Shown here in pieces: positions 36,930 to 46,334 of a stretch of 64,000 nucleotides of DNA. This DNA comes from CAVTTH01 sp963737545. Its GTDB lineage: Bacteria; Verrucomicrobiota; Verrucomicrobiia; Chthoniobacterales; UBA10450. The notes beneath the pieces are model-generated. The model was not told the DNA's origin. It worked only from the letters and a program-made list of their open reading frames with translations, and did not search any database. The translations under genes and the position numbers were made by a program. How positions within the stretch are numbered: the stretch's first letter is position 1; every line of letters begins with the position of its first letter. The stretch spans positions 496,001 to 560,000 of the forward strand of contig CAVTTH010000001.1 of assembly GCA_963737545.1 (NCBI GenBank), in the 5' to 3' direction.

Positions 36930-39152
36930 TCAATCGCACGCCCGTTCCAAGGTGATCTTTCCCAAATCGATCACCCCTTGGGAATCCGGCGTGATTTCGA
37001 AGGGGATATCACATTCCGACCATGGGATATTGGCCGGCGCGTACCCCACGAAATCTCTGTCCTCGGACTCAAGCGCCTTGCTCGACGCAATGTGTAAGAC
37101 ATAGCTCCCTGGTGGTAACCAGCGAAAGGTTCGTTTTTCACGATCGTAGTAATCGTCTGACACATGTTTTCCGGCCTTCTTGAGTTCCACGGGCGCTCGT
37201 CGCTCACCGTCGGGGCGAATCAATTCGTAGTGAAGATCGCTTCCCGCCGTGAGCTGAATTTCCACAGAAGCTGTTTGAGATGGAATCGTAATCCGTTGGC
37301 TAAGCCACGCTGCGCCGGAAGCCGTCACGACCACATCGTAGTCACCGCCCTGAAAGGAGAGCATAACCGGTTGACCGAAGAACACCTCGAAGTTGCGTTT
37401 CAGCTGGGAGTCGAACGAATCCTCGACCAGATCAGTGTCCTTCGACTTTTCGGGCGGACGTTGTCTTATCTTAACCGACGCCTTCGAATCCTTTGAACTG
37501 GCAGCGCGAGCAGGTGCGCGGACAATCAGTGTGAAAGAAAAAACCTTTACGTCGACTTCTGTCACTGAATCGAGATTTGATGGGACAGGTACCTCAACAT
37601 AAAATGTCGGTCCTTCAGCTGTATTCCATCCGCTGCTGCTCAAACTTACTTTTGTCGGTTTCTGTTCCGCTTCGAGGAAGTATCTTTGCTCGATCCCGAG
37701 TGTTCCATTCTCCTTGATTTCACGACTCGTGGACACGCCTCCTACTTCCAACCAGATTTCAGAGTGCGGTGGCATCGGCTTTCCATTTACGAGGAGGCGG
37801 AATCGAACTGGCGAAGCTGCAGCTGCAACTGGAGACGCAATCTTTTCGCCCATCGCCTGTAAAACGATGGTCGCTTCTTCCGCAACCTCGGCTGACGGAT
37901 GTTTGGCCAGTTGGTAAAGAGTAGGTTTTGTTTCGGCGAGTTTGGCTCGGGCAAATCCATCAAGGACTGCTCCTGCAAGGTCGGATGAAACACCGGGCTG
38001 GACGAAGTCCTGCAGGACCCTTGTGAGAGTGAGCTTGACCGGCGGTGAAATCGGCCGTTTGGAGATGCGGTCATAGGCTCCGTTAATAAAGCGTAGCTGT
38101 GCGAGTGAGCCCTCTGTCATAAACGCGGAAATGGCGTGAGCATAGGTTGCGCGAAGATCCGGCTTGGCCTGTCGCGCCATCATTCCCACCAAAGTGGCGG
38201 CATGATCCGACCCGAACCCGGCCAGTTCCTTGAGGATCGGGTTGCTGTACGTCGCCCAAACGCCAGAGCGTTCCGTCTCAATCTCTGCGCCAGCCAACAC
38301 GGTCTCCCAATCCACACCGCAAATCCGCAAGAATTCAATCCGCACGTCAGTGTCGCCGGTGATGAGCGGCTTATCGCTCCGCACGTAGAGAGCCGCACCC
38401 AGCGCCTCGGGAATTCTGCGCTCACTTAGTAGAGCCATAAAGATCGCGACGGACCGCGGCTCGGAGAGGAGTTCGCTGCCTGTTCCACTCATGCCACTCC
38501 ACCCAAACTCGATCAGACGTTCGGCTAACCCTTTGCCGCGTTTCAGAAGCACGTCATCAAGCAGCTTGAAGAAGGCACGTTGGTTTGCCTGGAAACTGGT
38601 CCTTGATCGTCTCGACGAATCTGAATAGATAGTTTGCTCGATTGGTTGGATAATCGCCTTGTAAGCCTTCCAGGCTTTCACGAGCTCAGGCCCGCGATTT
38701 TCCAGTTCCCTTGGGAGTGGTGCCGATGTCTCCCCTGAAACTAGATTCTTGCGCGGTCTGAAATGACCTGTTTTCAGTTCCTCGCGGATCCAACGCGCGG
38801 CCAAAGGCTGGAACTCAAATTGTTTTTCGAAACTCTCGTGATCAAAATTGACGTAAATCTGGATCAGCTGCGTCAACTCCGCCGCGGTCGCCTTGTTGCA
38901 GGCTGCCTCGAAACAACTCGAGAGGGCGAAACTGCTAAGGCCGTCTGCCGGCTTTTCGTATGGTTCGGCAATGAGTTTTTGGATAATCCTGATGAGATCG
39001 CGCGCGGAAAAATTTGCATCTCTGAGATTATCCGCAGCGTCCCAAAGTGCGTTCCCCTTGAGTTCCAGGACATGTTCGATCGTCGGCTGCTTGCCGCGAC
39101 AATCCACAGCGGCGAAAGCAATCGCTGCAGCTGCGATGAGAATGTGTCTCAC
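36930..39152 (-). CDS. Large secreted protein of unknown function
   Basis: A 740-residue protein with a signal peptide (MRHILIAAAAIAFAAVDC; the Cys could be a lipid site). Residues ~30-470 are helical, with features of HEAT-like repeats (AGAVLDGFARAKLAETKPTLYQLAKHPSAEVAEEATIVLQAMGE). From ~480 on it is beta-rich, with three likely Ig/carboxypeptidase-regulatory-like sandwiches (FRLLVNGKPMPPHSEIWLEVGGV, GGDYDVVVTASGAAWLSQRITIP, RTFRWLPPGSYVLHIASS). No catalytic motif was found. I do not recognise a family. It is flanked by an aldehyde dehydrogenase and an osmoprotectant transporter and does not look part of either operon. Confidence 0.7.
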   Translation of the reverse strand: MRHILIAAAAIAFAAVDCRGKQPTIEHVLELKGNALWDAADNLRDANFSARDLIRIIQKLIAEPYEKPADGLSSFALSSCFEAACNKATAAELTQLIQIYVNFDHESFEKQFEFQPLAARWIREELKTGHFRPRKNLVSGETSAPLPRELENRGPELVKAWKAYKAIIQPIEQTIYSDSSRRSRTSFQANQRAFFKLLDDVLLKRGKGLAERLIEFGWSGMSGTGSELLSEPRSVAIFMALLSERRIPEALGAALYVRSDKPLITGDTDVRIEFLRICGVDWETVLAGAEIETERSGVWATYSNPILKELAGFGSDHAATLVGMMARQAKPDLRATYAHAISAFMTEGSLAQLRFINGAYDRISKRPISPPVKLTLTRVLQDFVQPGVSSDLAGAVLDGFARAKLAETKPTLYQLAKHPSAEVAEEATIVLQAMGEKIASPVAAAASPVRFRLLVNGKPMPPHSEIWLEVGGVSTSREIKENGTLGIEQRYFLEAEQKPTKVSLSSSGWNTAEGPTFYVEVPVPSNLDSVTEVDVKVFSFTLIVRAPARAASSKDSKASVKIRQRPPEKSKDTDLVEDSFDSQLKRNFEVFFGQPVMLSFQGGDYDVVVTASGAAWLSQRITIPSQTASVEIQLTAGSDLHYELIRPDGERRAPVELKKAGKHVSDDYYDREKRTFRWLPPGSYVLHIASSKALESEDRDFVGYAPANIPWSECDIPFEITPDSQGVIDLGKITLERACD

Positions 39153-39229
39153 GGCACTATGTTACCGTAGGACGGCCAAGAAATCAGAGCAAAAAGGCCG
39201 CTTCATCGGCCGGGCAGGTACGTGGACCA

Positions 39230-40686
39230 CTACAACCGCAACCCTTTGGGGATCAAGACGCGGTCCAGCAAATCAAACGTCCATTGCACGAGCAGCGCAA
39301 GAACGGCCGCCGGAATCGCGCCCTGCAAAATCGTGGCGTGATCATTCAAGTTCAGTCCGCTGAGAATCGGCTCGCCCAATCCGCCAGCGCCGATGAGCGC
39401 AGCGAGTGTGGCGGTGCCGACGTTAATCACCGCGCTGGTTTTGATTCCCGCGAGGATGGTGCGCGACGCGATCGGCAAGTAAATTTGGCGAAGGCGTGCA
39501 CCGGATTCAAGGCCCAGGGCGATGGCGGATTCACGCAAGGGCGGCGCAATATTCTGCAAGCCGGTGGCAGTGTTGCGCACGATCGGCAACAGGCCGTAAA
39601 GAAACAGCGCAGCGATCGCAGTGCGCACGCTGATTCCGAAAAATGGCAGAGGCACAAGCAGCGCCAGAAGCGCGAGCGACGGGATCGTTTGCAAGATGCC
39701 TGTTCCGCCGAGAATGATATGGCCAATCGCGCCGCCGCGGCTGGCGACAATCCCAAGAGGAACCCCCACGATCACGGCAAGAAGAAGTGAAAGCCCCGCG
39801 AGTTCCAGATGCCGGGCTGTCCAGCGCAGTAGTTTGTGCGCGAGCGGTTCATCCGCGAAATTCTTTCCGCCGAAATAGAGTGCAGCGGCGCGCGCATAGT
39901 TTTTGGTGCGCTCGGCCTCCACGTTCAGGCGAATCATGCGGGTTTCGTCAATTGTCCCTTCGAGCTTGCGCAACGCGGAAAGAGCCGGTGAGGGAATGTC
40001 CAGGCGATAGAGGAAGACCGCTTTGTATTGCGGGAAAAAATGAAGATCGTCTTCCAGAGCGATCAGATCGTTCTCGCCGATTTTTGCATCGGTGGAATAC
40101 GCGTCCTTTACATCGATCGAGTTGCTTTGCAGCGCCGCATAGCCGAGGCCGTGGTCAATCCCGGAGACATTGCCCGGCATTAGCCGGTAACGCTCACTCA
40201 GTTGTCTCCAGCCGTCATGGCGATCAAGGAATTCGTGCGTCAGCCCAAACCGAAGATCGGGATGTTGCCTGAGATCGCTGATGGTGCGAATCCCAAGACG
40301 CCCGGCTTCCGCGCGACGCATGACCAGCGCATAGGTGTTGTTGAAGCCGAGTTCACCGGATGATGCCGATTCCCATCTTCGCAAGTTCATCGCGGAGAAC
40401 GTCGGTCGAAGAAATCTGCGGTTGCTTGAGAATCTCCTCTGCGATGGTGCCGGTATATTCCGGATAAAGCGGAGATTTGCCCCGTGCGAAGCGCTTCCCA
40501 CAGAATGATCGTACCACCCATTCCCTGGCGATGTTCAACCGCAACACCCGCATCCTCGATCGCGTGCCTCGCAATCTCCGCCAGCACATACGATTCAGTG
40601 AATTTCTTCGAACCAACAACAACCGGATCGGTGAAGGCAGACGAAGCCGTAGCAAACAGCAAAAATGCAGGAAGACAGCTTTTCAT
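39230..40686 (-). CDS. Osmoprotectant ABC transporter, substrate-binding domain fused to permease; two frameshifts
   Basis: The N-terminal half is an OpuC/ProX-like binding domain: signal peptide, then VVVGSKKFTESYVLAEI and GMGGTIILWEAL. Frames change near 40455-40475 (before YPEYTGTIAEEIL) and near 40360-40375 (before SGELGFNNTYALVMRR), so three reading frames must be joined. The C-terminal ~210 residues are the permease, with LGIVASRGG, the QTIPSLALLALLVPLP loop and GTATLAALIGAGGLGEPI. Such fusions import glycine betaine, choline or similar solutes. The start ATG overlaps the stop of the upstream ATPase gene. The two breaks within ~100 bases may be sequencing errors. Confidence 0.85.
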
Positions 40687-41426
40687 ATCAACGCGAGAGC
40701 TCTCTGGGCATTGATGAATTCGGTCACAAAGTCGGTCGCCGGTTTCTCGCGCATATCTTGCAGCGTTCCGACTTGCGCAATGCGGCCTTCATTCATGAGC
40801 ACGATCCGATCACTCAGATAGGCCGCCTCGGCGAGATCGTGCGTCACGAGAATCGCGGTTTGTCGCAAGCGCACGAAGATTTCCTTCAAGTCTTTCTGCA
40901 ACGCCGCGCGGACGAGGGGATCGAGAGCGCCCAGCGGTTCATCCAGAAGCAGCAGCTCGGGCGAAAGCATGAGCGCGCGCATGAGACTCACACGCTGGCG
41001 TTGACCGCCCGACAATTCGATGGGATAGCGCGTTAGCATCTCCGGCTGAAAACGAGTGAGCGAGCAGAGCTCCGACAAACGTGCCTCCATTTCAGGTTCG
41101 ACTCTCCCAAGATGGCGAGCCATGAGTAGGATATTGGCGCGGGCGGTGAGATGTGGAAACAAGCCGCCCTCCTGGATGACGTAGCCAATTCTCCGCCGCA
41201 GGTTCAAAATATTCGCCGCAGTCACCGTTTCTCCGTCAAACTCAATCGTACCGCTGTCGGGTTCGAGAAGTCCGATAATCAAACGGAGTAAAGTTGATTT
41301 GCCGCAACCGCTTGGGCCGATCAGAACCGTGGTGTCGCCGCGCTCGAAATCGAGATCGGTCGGATGAAGGGCTGGAGCGTCGCCGAACGCCTTGCGGACG
41401 TTTGTCAGTTGAACCAATGCGCTCAC
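40683..41426 (-). CDS. Osmoprotectant ABC transporter ATP-binding protein (OpuCA/ProV-like)
   Basis: A 247-residue ATPase with Walker A GPSGCGKST, Q loop VIQEGGLFPH, signature LSGGQRQR, Walker B LLLLDEP and switch His in VTHDL. The IQEGGLFPHLT wording is typical of the glycine betaine/carnitine/choline class. The C-terminal CBS domains found in many ProV/OpuCA proteins are absent. It overlaps the downstream binding-domain/permease gene by ATGA, so a two-gene importer operon is clear. Confidence 0.92.
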   Translation of the reverse strand: MSALVQLTNVRKAFGDAPALHPTDLDFERGDTTVLIGPSGCGKSTLLRLIIGLLEPDSGTIEFDGETVTAANILNLRRRIGYVIQEGGLFPHLTARANILLMARHLGRVEPEMEARLSELCSLTRFQPEMLTRYPIELSGGQRQRVSLMRALMLSPELLLLDEPLGALDPLVRAALQKDLKEIFVRLRQTAILVTHDLAEAAYLSDRIVLMNEGRIAQVGTLQDMREKPATDFVTEFINAQRALALI

Positions 41427-41491
41427 AGGTTGCTACTAACCGCGCTTCTAATGTCCGCGAATAATAATTGCGCGACGACCGAGCGTTGTGC

Positions 41492-42466
41492 TTACGGCCG
41501 GACGCGGAAATGGAAAACGCCGAATAATCCCTCGTCGTCAGTCCAGAGACGCCGGAATTCGAACCCCGCCGCAGCCGCCATTTTTATGAAGCTTTCTCGG
41601 GAATGTTTGTAGGAAAATTCCGTCGTGATCTTTTCACCTGCGGCAAAATGAAACTCGCGGTCCGCGATGCGCACGGCCTGTTCAGTGTCGCTGATCAAAT
41701 ACATCTCAATACGGCTTTCCTCGGAATTAAAAACAGCTCGATGCCGCCAGCGCGACAACCGGAAGTTTGCCCCCAGTTCGCGATTCGCCCTAACGAGTAA
41801 ATTGAGATTGAACGCAGCAGTCACTCCCGCGCCGTCGTTATAGGCCGGTTCGATAATGCCGGGCGATTTTTTGAGATCGACTCCGATGAGCATGCCGCCG
41901 TGCGGCGCGCACAGACGCGCGACCCGCTCCAAAAACGCACGAGCCGGCTCGGGCTCCAGATTGCCGATAGTCGAGCCCGGGAAATAGACTGCGGTACGAT
42001 CGGGTCGCCGCGAAGGCGTCGGCAATCGCAGCTCCTGGAGATAATCGGCGCAGACAGGGAGAATTTCGAGCGCGGGCATAGCGCGACTCAATTCCTCAGC
42101 AGATTCGAACAAGCGTTGTTTGGAAATATCGACCGGCACATAGGCGATCGGGTTCTCCAGTTCCTCGAGAAGCATTCGAGTTTTGATCCCAGCCCCGGTC
42201 CCGAATCCGATCAGCTCGCAATTGGGCGCGAGAGCAGCGGCCATTTCATGCCCGTAACGCGCGAGGATCTGCGTTTCCGCGCGGGTGATGTAATACTCGG
42301 GCAGCTCGCAGATTTTTTGAAACAACTCAGCGCCGCGCTCATCATAAAAGAATTTGCATGGCAAGGTCCGCGGCGAGCCGGAAAGACCAGCCAGGACTTC
42401 GCCCAGAAAATCCGAACTGGCAGGCTCGAGATCGAGGACTGCCACGCTCCCAACGTCATAGTTCAT
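41492..42466 (-). CDS. egtD: L-histidine N-alpha-methyltransferase (ergothioneine synthesis)
   Basis: A ~324-residue SAM-dependent enzyme that trimethylates histidine to hercynine. It has KFFYDERGAELFQKICELPEYYITRAE, the SAM loop ELIGFGTGAGIKTRMLL, FPGSTIGNLEPEPA and GADLKK-like GVDLKKSPGIIEPAYND, all characteristic of EgtD. The ATG at 42466 overlaps the stop of egtB (ATGA), so translation is coupled. Longer upstream starts would lie in egtB coding sequence. A CCTAACGA octamer at 41789 encodes part of RANRE. Confidence 0.94.
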   Translation of the reverse strand: MNYDVGSVAVLDLEPASSDFLGEVLAGLSGSPRTLPCKFFYDERGAELFQKICELPEYYITRAETQILARYGHEMAAALAPNCELIGFGTGAGIKTRMLLEELENPIAYVPVDISKQRLFESAEELSRAMPALEILPVCADYLQELRLPTPSRRPDRTAVYFPGSTIGNLEPEPARAFLERVARLCAPHGGMLIGVDLKKSPGIIEPAYNDGAGVTAAFNLNLLVRANRELGANFRLSRWRHRAVFNSEESRIEMYLISDTEQAVRIADREFHFAAGEKITTEFSYKHSRESFIKMAAAAGFEFRRLWTDDEGLFGVFHFRVRP

Positions 42467-43791
42467 GACAGATCGCGTGCGAGACGGATGCCGGTAAATT
42501 GCCAGCGTTTCTCCGGCTGGAAAAAATTGCGATAGGTCCGGCGGATATGCGACCGCGAAGTCGCGCACGATCCGCCCCGCAGCACCATCTGGTTGCTCAT
42601 GAACTTTCCGTTGTACTCGCCGAGCGCACCGGAGGCGGCGCGATATCCAGGGTAGGGCAGATAGGCGCTCCGCGTCCACTCCCAGACGTCGCCGAACATT
42701 TGTTGCAGCTCGTTTGCATTCGAAACAAACCGAGCCGGGCAGGGATGAAAACGCTCACCCTCGACGAAGTTGCCTTCCATCGTCAAACCCTCGGCCGCAT
42801 GTTCCCATTCAAATTCCGTTGGCAGACGCGCGCCATCCCAGGCTGCAAAAGCATCGGCTTCAAAATGGCTGATATGCGTGACTGGTTCCGATTCGTTGAC
42901 CGGCCGGAAACCAGAGAGCGTGAAGTTCCACCACGTCCCGTCACGTTTTTCCCAATAGAGTGGCGCCTGCCAGCGTTGTTCGTTAACGGTGGTCCAGCCA
43001 AGCGCCAGCCAAAACTCCGGACGCGTGTATCCGCCGGCTTCGATGAATGCGAGATATTCCCCGTTTGTGACGGGGCGCGATGCGATGGAAAACGCAGGAA
43101 CAAGCTCGCGATGTCGCGGCCCTTCATTGTCGTAAGAAAAACCGTTTCCTTCGTGACCGACCAAAGCAGTCACCTCATCGAATTCGACGAAACGCAGAGG
43201 AGCGACTTTCGGCGCCACGCTCTCCCTCGTTTCCCGGAACACCGGATGAAGCGGATTCTGGGCGAAGACATGCTTGATATCGGTAACGAGCAATTCCTGA
43301 TGCTGTTGCTCATGGTGCAAGCCCAGCACGAGAACCGGCTCCATCTCTGCGAGAAGCGAATCACCCGCGTTTTCCACCAGATCGACAACGGCTTGATCGA
43401 TCGACGCGCGAAACCGAAAAGTTTCTTCCACTGTCGGACGCGAAATCAGGCCGCGGAGATCGCGCCGATGCATATCGCCCGCGGCGTTGTAGTAGGAATT
43501 AAAAAGATAGGCGTATTGCGGGACCTCCGAGCGATAGCTCGGCATCCATACTTTCAGAACGAACGTTTCGAAAAACCAGCTGGTGTGCGCGAGATGCCAT
43601 TTGGTGGGGCTCACGTCCGGCATCGATTGCACGACGTAATCCTCCGGCGAGAGCGTCTCGCACAGCCGCCGCGAAAAACTCCGCACTTCCCGAAAGCGCT
43701 TGAGCAAAGAGGAGCGAAGATCAGGCGGCGAACGGAATCGACTGCCAGCGCGATCAATTTGTTGCTCGGCCACTGCGAGTGCGTCAGGCAT
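42463..43791 (-). CDS. egtB: Ergothioneine sulfoxide synthase EgtB
   Basis: A 442-residue non-haem iron enzyme that couples hercynine with a thiol (gamma-glutamylcysteine or cysteine) using oxygen. The DinB-like N-terminal half carries the iron ligands as WHLAHTSWFFE and H160-x3-H164-x-E (LHHEQQHQE). The C-terminal half is the FGE-sulfatase fold, with MVLRGGSCATSRSHIRRTYRNFF at the end. It lies first in the egtB-egtD pair. No egtA, egtC or egtE is adjacent, as in other compact ergothioneine clusters that use cysteine directly or a remote lyase. Confidence 0.94.
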   Translation of the reverse strand: MPDALAVAEQQIDRAGSRFRSPPDLRSSLLKRFREVRSFSRRLCETLSPEDYVVQSMPDVSPTKWHLAHTSWFFETFVLKVWMPSYRSEVPQYAYLFNSYYNAAGDMHRRDLRGLISRPTVEETFRFRASIDQAVVDLVENAGDSLLAEMEPVLVLGLHHEQQHQELLVTDIKHVFAQNPLHPVFRETRESVAPKVAPLRFVEFDEVTALVGHEGNGFSYDNEGPRHRELVPAFSIASRPVTNGEYLAFIEAGGYTRPEFWLALGWTTVNEQRWQAPLYWEKRDGTWWNFTLSGFRPVNESEPVTHISHFEADAFAAWDGARLPTEFEWEHAAEGLTMEGNFVEGERFHPCPARFVSNANELQQMFGDVWEWTRSAYLPYPGYRAASGALGEYNGKFMSNQMVLRGGSCATSRSHIRRTYRNFFQPEKRWQFTGIRLARDLS

Positions 43792-43793
43792 TC

Positions 43794-44189
43794 CTAGTTT
43801 TTTTCCTGTTCCAATTCTTCCTTACGCGCTTCCAACATTTGATCATGGGTCGCCTCTTCGAGGCCATCCGCGACCAATTGTTCCCCAAGAGTTTCGTCAT
43901 CGTCGAATCCTTCCCGCGGCGCGCGGTGTCCAGCGGAGGGCGCGACGACCTCCCATTCTTCAACCACCTCCGCGTTTTGCGCCGTCTCCTCCGGAGGAAT
44001 TGGGATTGCCGCGCCGTGAAGTTCACGCCGGGCTTGATTCCAATCCTCGTCGGTAAAATCGTTCGGGTTGCGCTCTTCGATCATCGCGATCTCCCGCGCG
44101 CGCTTTTCTATTTGTTCCGGCGACGGGGCGCCCAAACCATTACCGTGCACGGAAATCTTGCCGGTTCCCGGTTGTGAGTAGTCGCTCAT
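43794..44189 (-). CDS. Small acidic protein with DUF2934-like segment
   Basis: A 131-residue protein starting MSDYSQPGTGKISVHGNGLG. A helical motif near residues 22-60 (SPEQIEKRAREIAMIEERNPNDFTDEDWNQARRELHG) resembles DUF2934. The rest is very acidic and probably disordered. It ends two bases before the egtB start, so it is probably the first gene of an ergothioneine operon, though any link to ergothioneine is inference. An ATG-less extension to 44276 overlaps the divergent gene and was rejected. Confidence 0.75.
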   Translation of the reverse strand: MSDYSQPGTGKISVHGNGLGAPSPEQIEKRAREIAMIEERNPNDFTDEDWNQARRELHGAAIPIPPEETAQNAEVVEEWEVVAPSAGHRAPREGFDDDETLGEQLVADGLEEATHDQMLEARKEELEQEKN

Positions 44190-44246
44190 AAGAAATAATA
44201 CGGAATGCAGACACTCTTTGTTCGCATCCAACTCCTCTTCCGTTAG

Positions 44247-45167
44247 ATGATAAACGCTGGCGGCAGGATCATCCAACTACAAAACGGAGGATATTTGGCG
44301 CTCGACGAATATGGCGATCCCAAGGGTCTGCCGGTCATTTTTTGCCACGGCTGGCCCAGCTCGCGAACGATGGCGGAATTAACCGACGATGCGGCACGCG
44401 CGCTTGGGGTCCGCATTATTTCGCCAGACCGGCCGGGGATCAGGCAGTCCACTCATCAGACCGGACGTCGATTGCTCGATTGGCCTCCGCTCTTGCGTGA
44501 GCTCGCCGCAAATCTCGAAATCGAAAAATTTCGGATGCTGGGAATTTCTGGCGGAGCGCCCTACGCCTACGCTGGGGCGTGGGCAATGCCGGATCAGGTG
44601 GAAGCGATCGCGGTCGTCAGCGGCGCACCGCCCATTGATGAGCTGCCGGATCAGAGCGGATTACTGGCCCTGTATCGCTGGATGCTCGCCCTCCACCGAA
44701 CACGGCCGGAACTGTTGCGCACCCTTTTTCATGTGGTGCGACCCTTCGCGTCGGTACGGATTCCATTCCGGTTGCGGCCGATGCTGCTAAAGATCCTCCA
44801 ACCGTGCGACGCCACTGTCTTGCGCGATTCAAAGGCTTTCGCCGCGTGTTTCGAAAGTCAGCGCCAAGCCTGGCGCGCCTCCGCCGATGGCGTGATGGCG
44901 GATGCCGAAATCTACGCGCGCCCCTGGGGATTTCCCCTTGAAGAAATTCAGGTGCCGGTACGGCTTTGGCATGGGAAGTCGGATCGCAGCTTCGCGTTTC
45001 GTTTGAGTGAGATCGTGGCTGCGCGTTTATCGAACTGCGAAACTCACTTTGTCGAAGGCGCCGGCCATTACTCTCTCCCGATACGCTACATGCACGAAAT
45101 TCTGGCGGACTTGGTGAGCGAGAACGGACGGGGAATTGAAACCCGGATCGGCCAGCGCGAAATTTAG
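44247..45167 (+). CDS. Alpha/beta-hydrolase
   Basis: A 306-residue protein with HGWPSSR oxyanion loop, nucleophile elbow GISGGAPYA, acid in the WHGKSDRSF loop and catalytic His in EGAGHYSLP. There is no signal peptide. Substrate is unknown. The gene diverges from the DUF2934/egt operon and its stop overlaps a possible GTG start of the LOG-family gene, so it is probably co-transcribed with it. Confidence 0.88.
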   Translation: MINAGGRIIQLQNGGYLALDEYGDPKGLPVIFCHGWPSSRTMAELTDDAARALGVRIISPDRPGIRQSTHQTGRRLLDWPPLLRELAANLEIEKFRMLGISGGAPYAYAGAWAMPDQVEAIAVVSGAPPIDELPDQSGLLALYRWMLALHRTRPELLRTLFHVVRPFASVRIPFRLRPMLLKILQPCDATVLRDSKAFAACFESQRQAWRASADGVMADAEIYARPWGFPLEEIQVPVRLWHGKSDRSFAFRLSEIVAARLSNCETHFVEGAGHYSLPIRYMHEILADLVSENGRGIETRIGQREI

Positions 45168-45202
45168 TGGTGTGCGACGTGCTTAAAGAGGGTAGAGACT
45201 CA

Positions 45203-46289
45203 ATGGTGGAAGATTTCACAGCCGGCGCAATTCAAAGCCAGTCATCTCGCCGTCAATCGACGCTCGGCGAAGAGTGGGACGCCCGCATCCGGGAACTTGT
45301 AGCCGACTGGGGTGCGGAGAAATCGCCCGAGTTAATCGAGGAGTTGATTGTCACCGCCCTGAAGATGGCGCGCGACAAAATGGGCACCGGCGACCTGAAG
45401 CTGATGAATCGGTCGCTCAAGGAGATGCGTTACGCCGCCAAAGTGTTTTCCGGTTATCGGCAAATCCGCAAAGTTTGCGTCTTCGGCTCGGCCCGGACTT
45501 CGCCGAGCGAAGCGCAATATCAGGTCGCGGAAGATTTCGCCCGCGAAATGGTGGCCCAGAAGTACATGGTTATCACCGGCGGTGGGGACGGAATCATGGG
45601 CGCGGCTCAACGCGGTGCCGGTCGCGAGAATAGCTTCGGCCTGAACATCCGGTTGCCTTTTGAACAGCGCGCCAACGAAATCATCCACGGAGATTCCAAG
45701 CTGATTAACTTCAACTACTTTTTCACCCGCAAACTCAATTTCGTGAAAGAGACGCACGCGTTCGCCCTTTTCCCGGGCGGCTTTGGCACGATGGATGAAG
45801 GCTTCGAGGTGTTAACGCTGATGCAAACCGGAAAGGCACGCATCATTCCCGTTGTCCTGCTCGACAAACCGGACGGGACCTATTGGGGAACCTGGATGAA
45901 ATTTCTGACCGAGCACCTTTTTCGGCTGGGGTACGTCAACGAGGAAGATTTCAATCTTTTCAAGATTGCCTCAAACGTGGCCGAGGCTGTCCAGGAAATC
46001 CTCCACTTCTACAGCGTTTACCAATCCTCGCGTTGGGTTGGCGAACAACTCGTTATCCGTCTTAGTCACAAAACTCTCGCGTGCTGGGCTTGCTCAATTG
46101 AACGAGAGCTTTTCCGACATTGTCCGCACCGGCCGGATCGTGCAAGGCACCGCGCTTCGTCAGGAAAAGAACGAGCCCGAAATCTGGGACCTGCCCCGTC
46201 TTATCCTGACGCCGCATCGCCGCAGCTTCGGTCGCTTCCGCCAATTGATCGACGAGATCAATTCGGCGCCGGTTGAATCAATTCAATAG
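45203..46289 (+). CDS. LOG-family (TIGR00730-type) nucleotide-binding protein, frameshifted near the C-terminus
   Basis: Start ATG at 45203 (MVEDFTAG) follows GAGGGTAGAG at a suitable distance; a GTG at 45167 is a less likely start. The Rossmann core has VCVFGSARTSPSE, ITGGGDGIMGAAQRGA and the signature PGGFGTMDEGFEVLTLMQTGK. Members are cytokinin-activating phosphoribohydrolases or nucleotide 5'-monophosphate nucleosidases. After VIRLSHK the frame is lost at the four-A run 46070-46073; with three A the protein continues LSRAGLAQLNESFSDIV... to 46289. This is a homopolymer indel. Confidence 0.87.
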
Positions 46290-46334
46290 ACGCCATCCGT
46301 CGGGTTGCACTAGCTTCGAAAACGCAGGACTCAC

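Noticed and set aside
42499..43797. A 432-residue open frame opposite egtB
   Set aside because: EgtB on the minus strand has intact iron ligands and family length; the opposite frame is Arg/Pro-rich with no domain.
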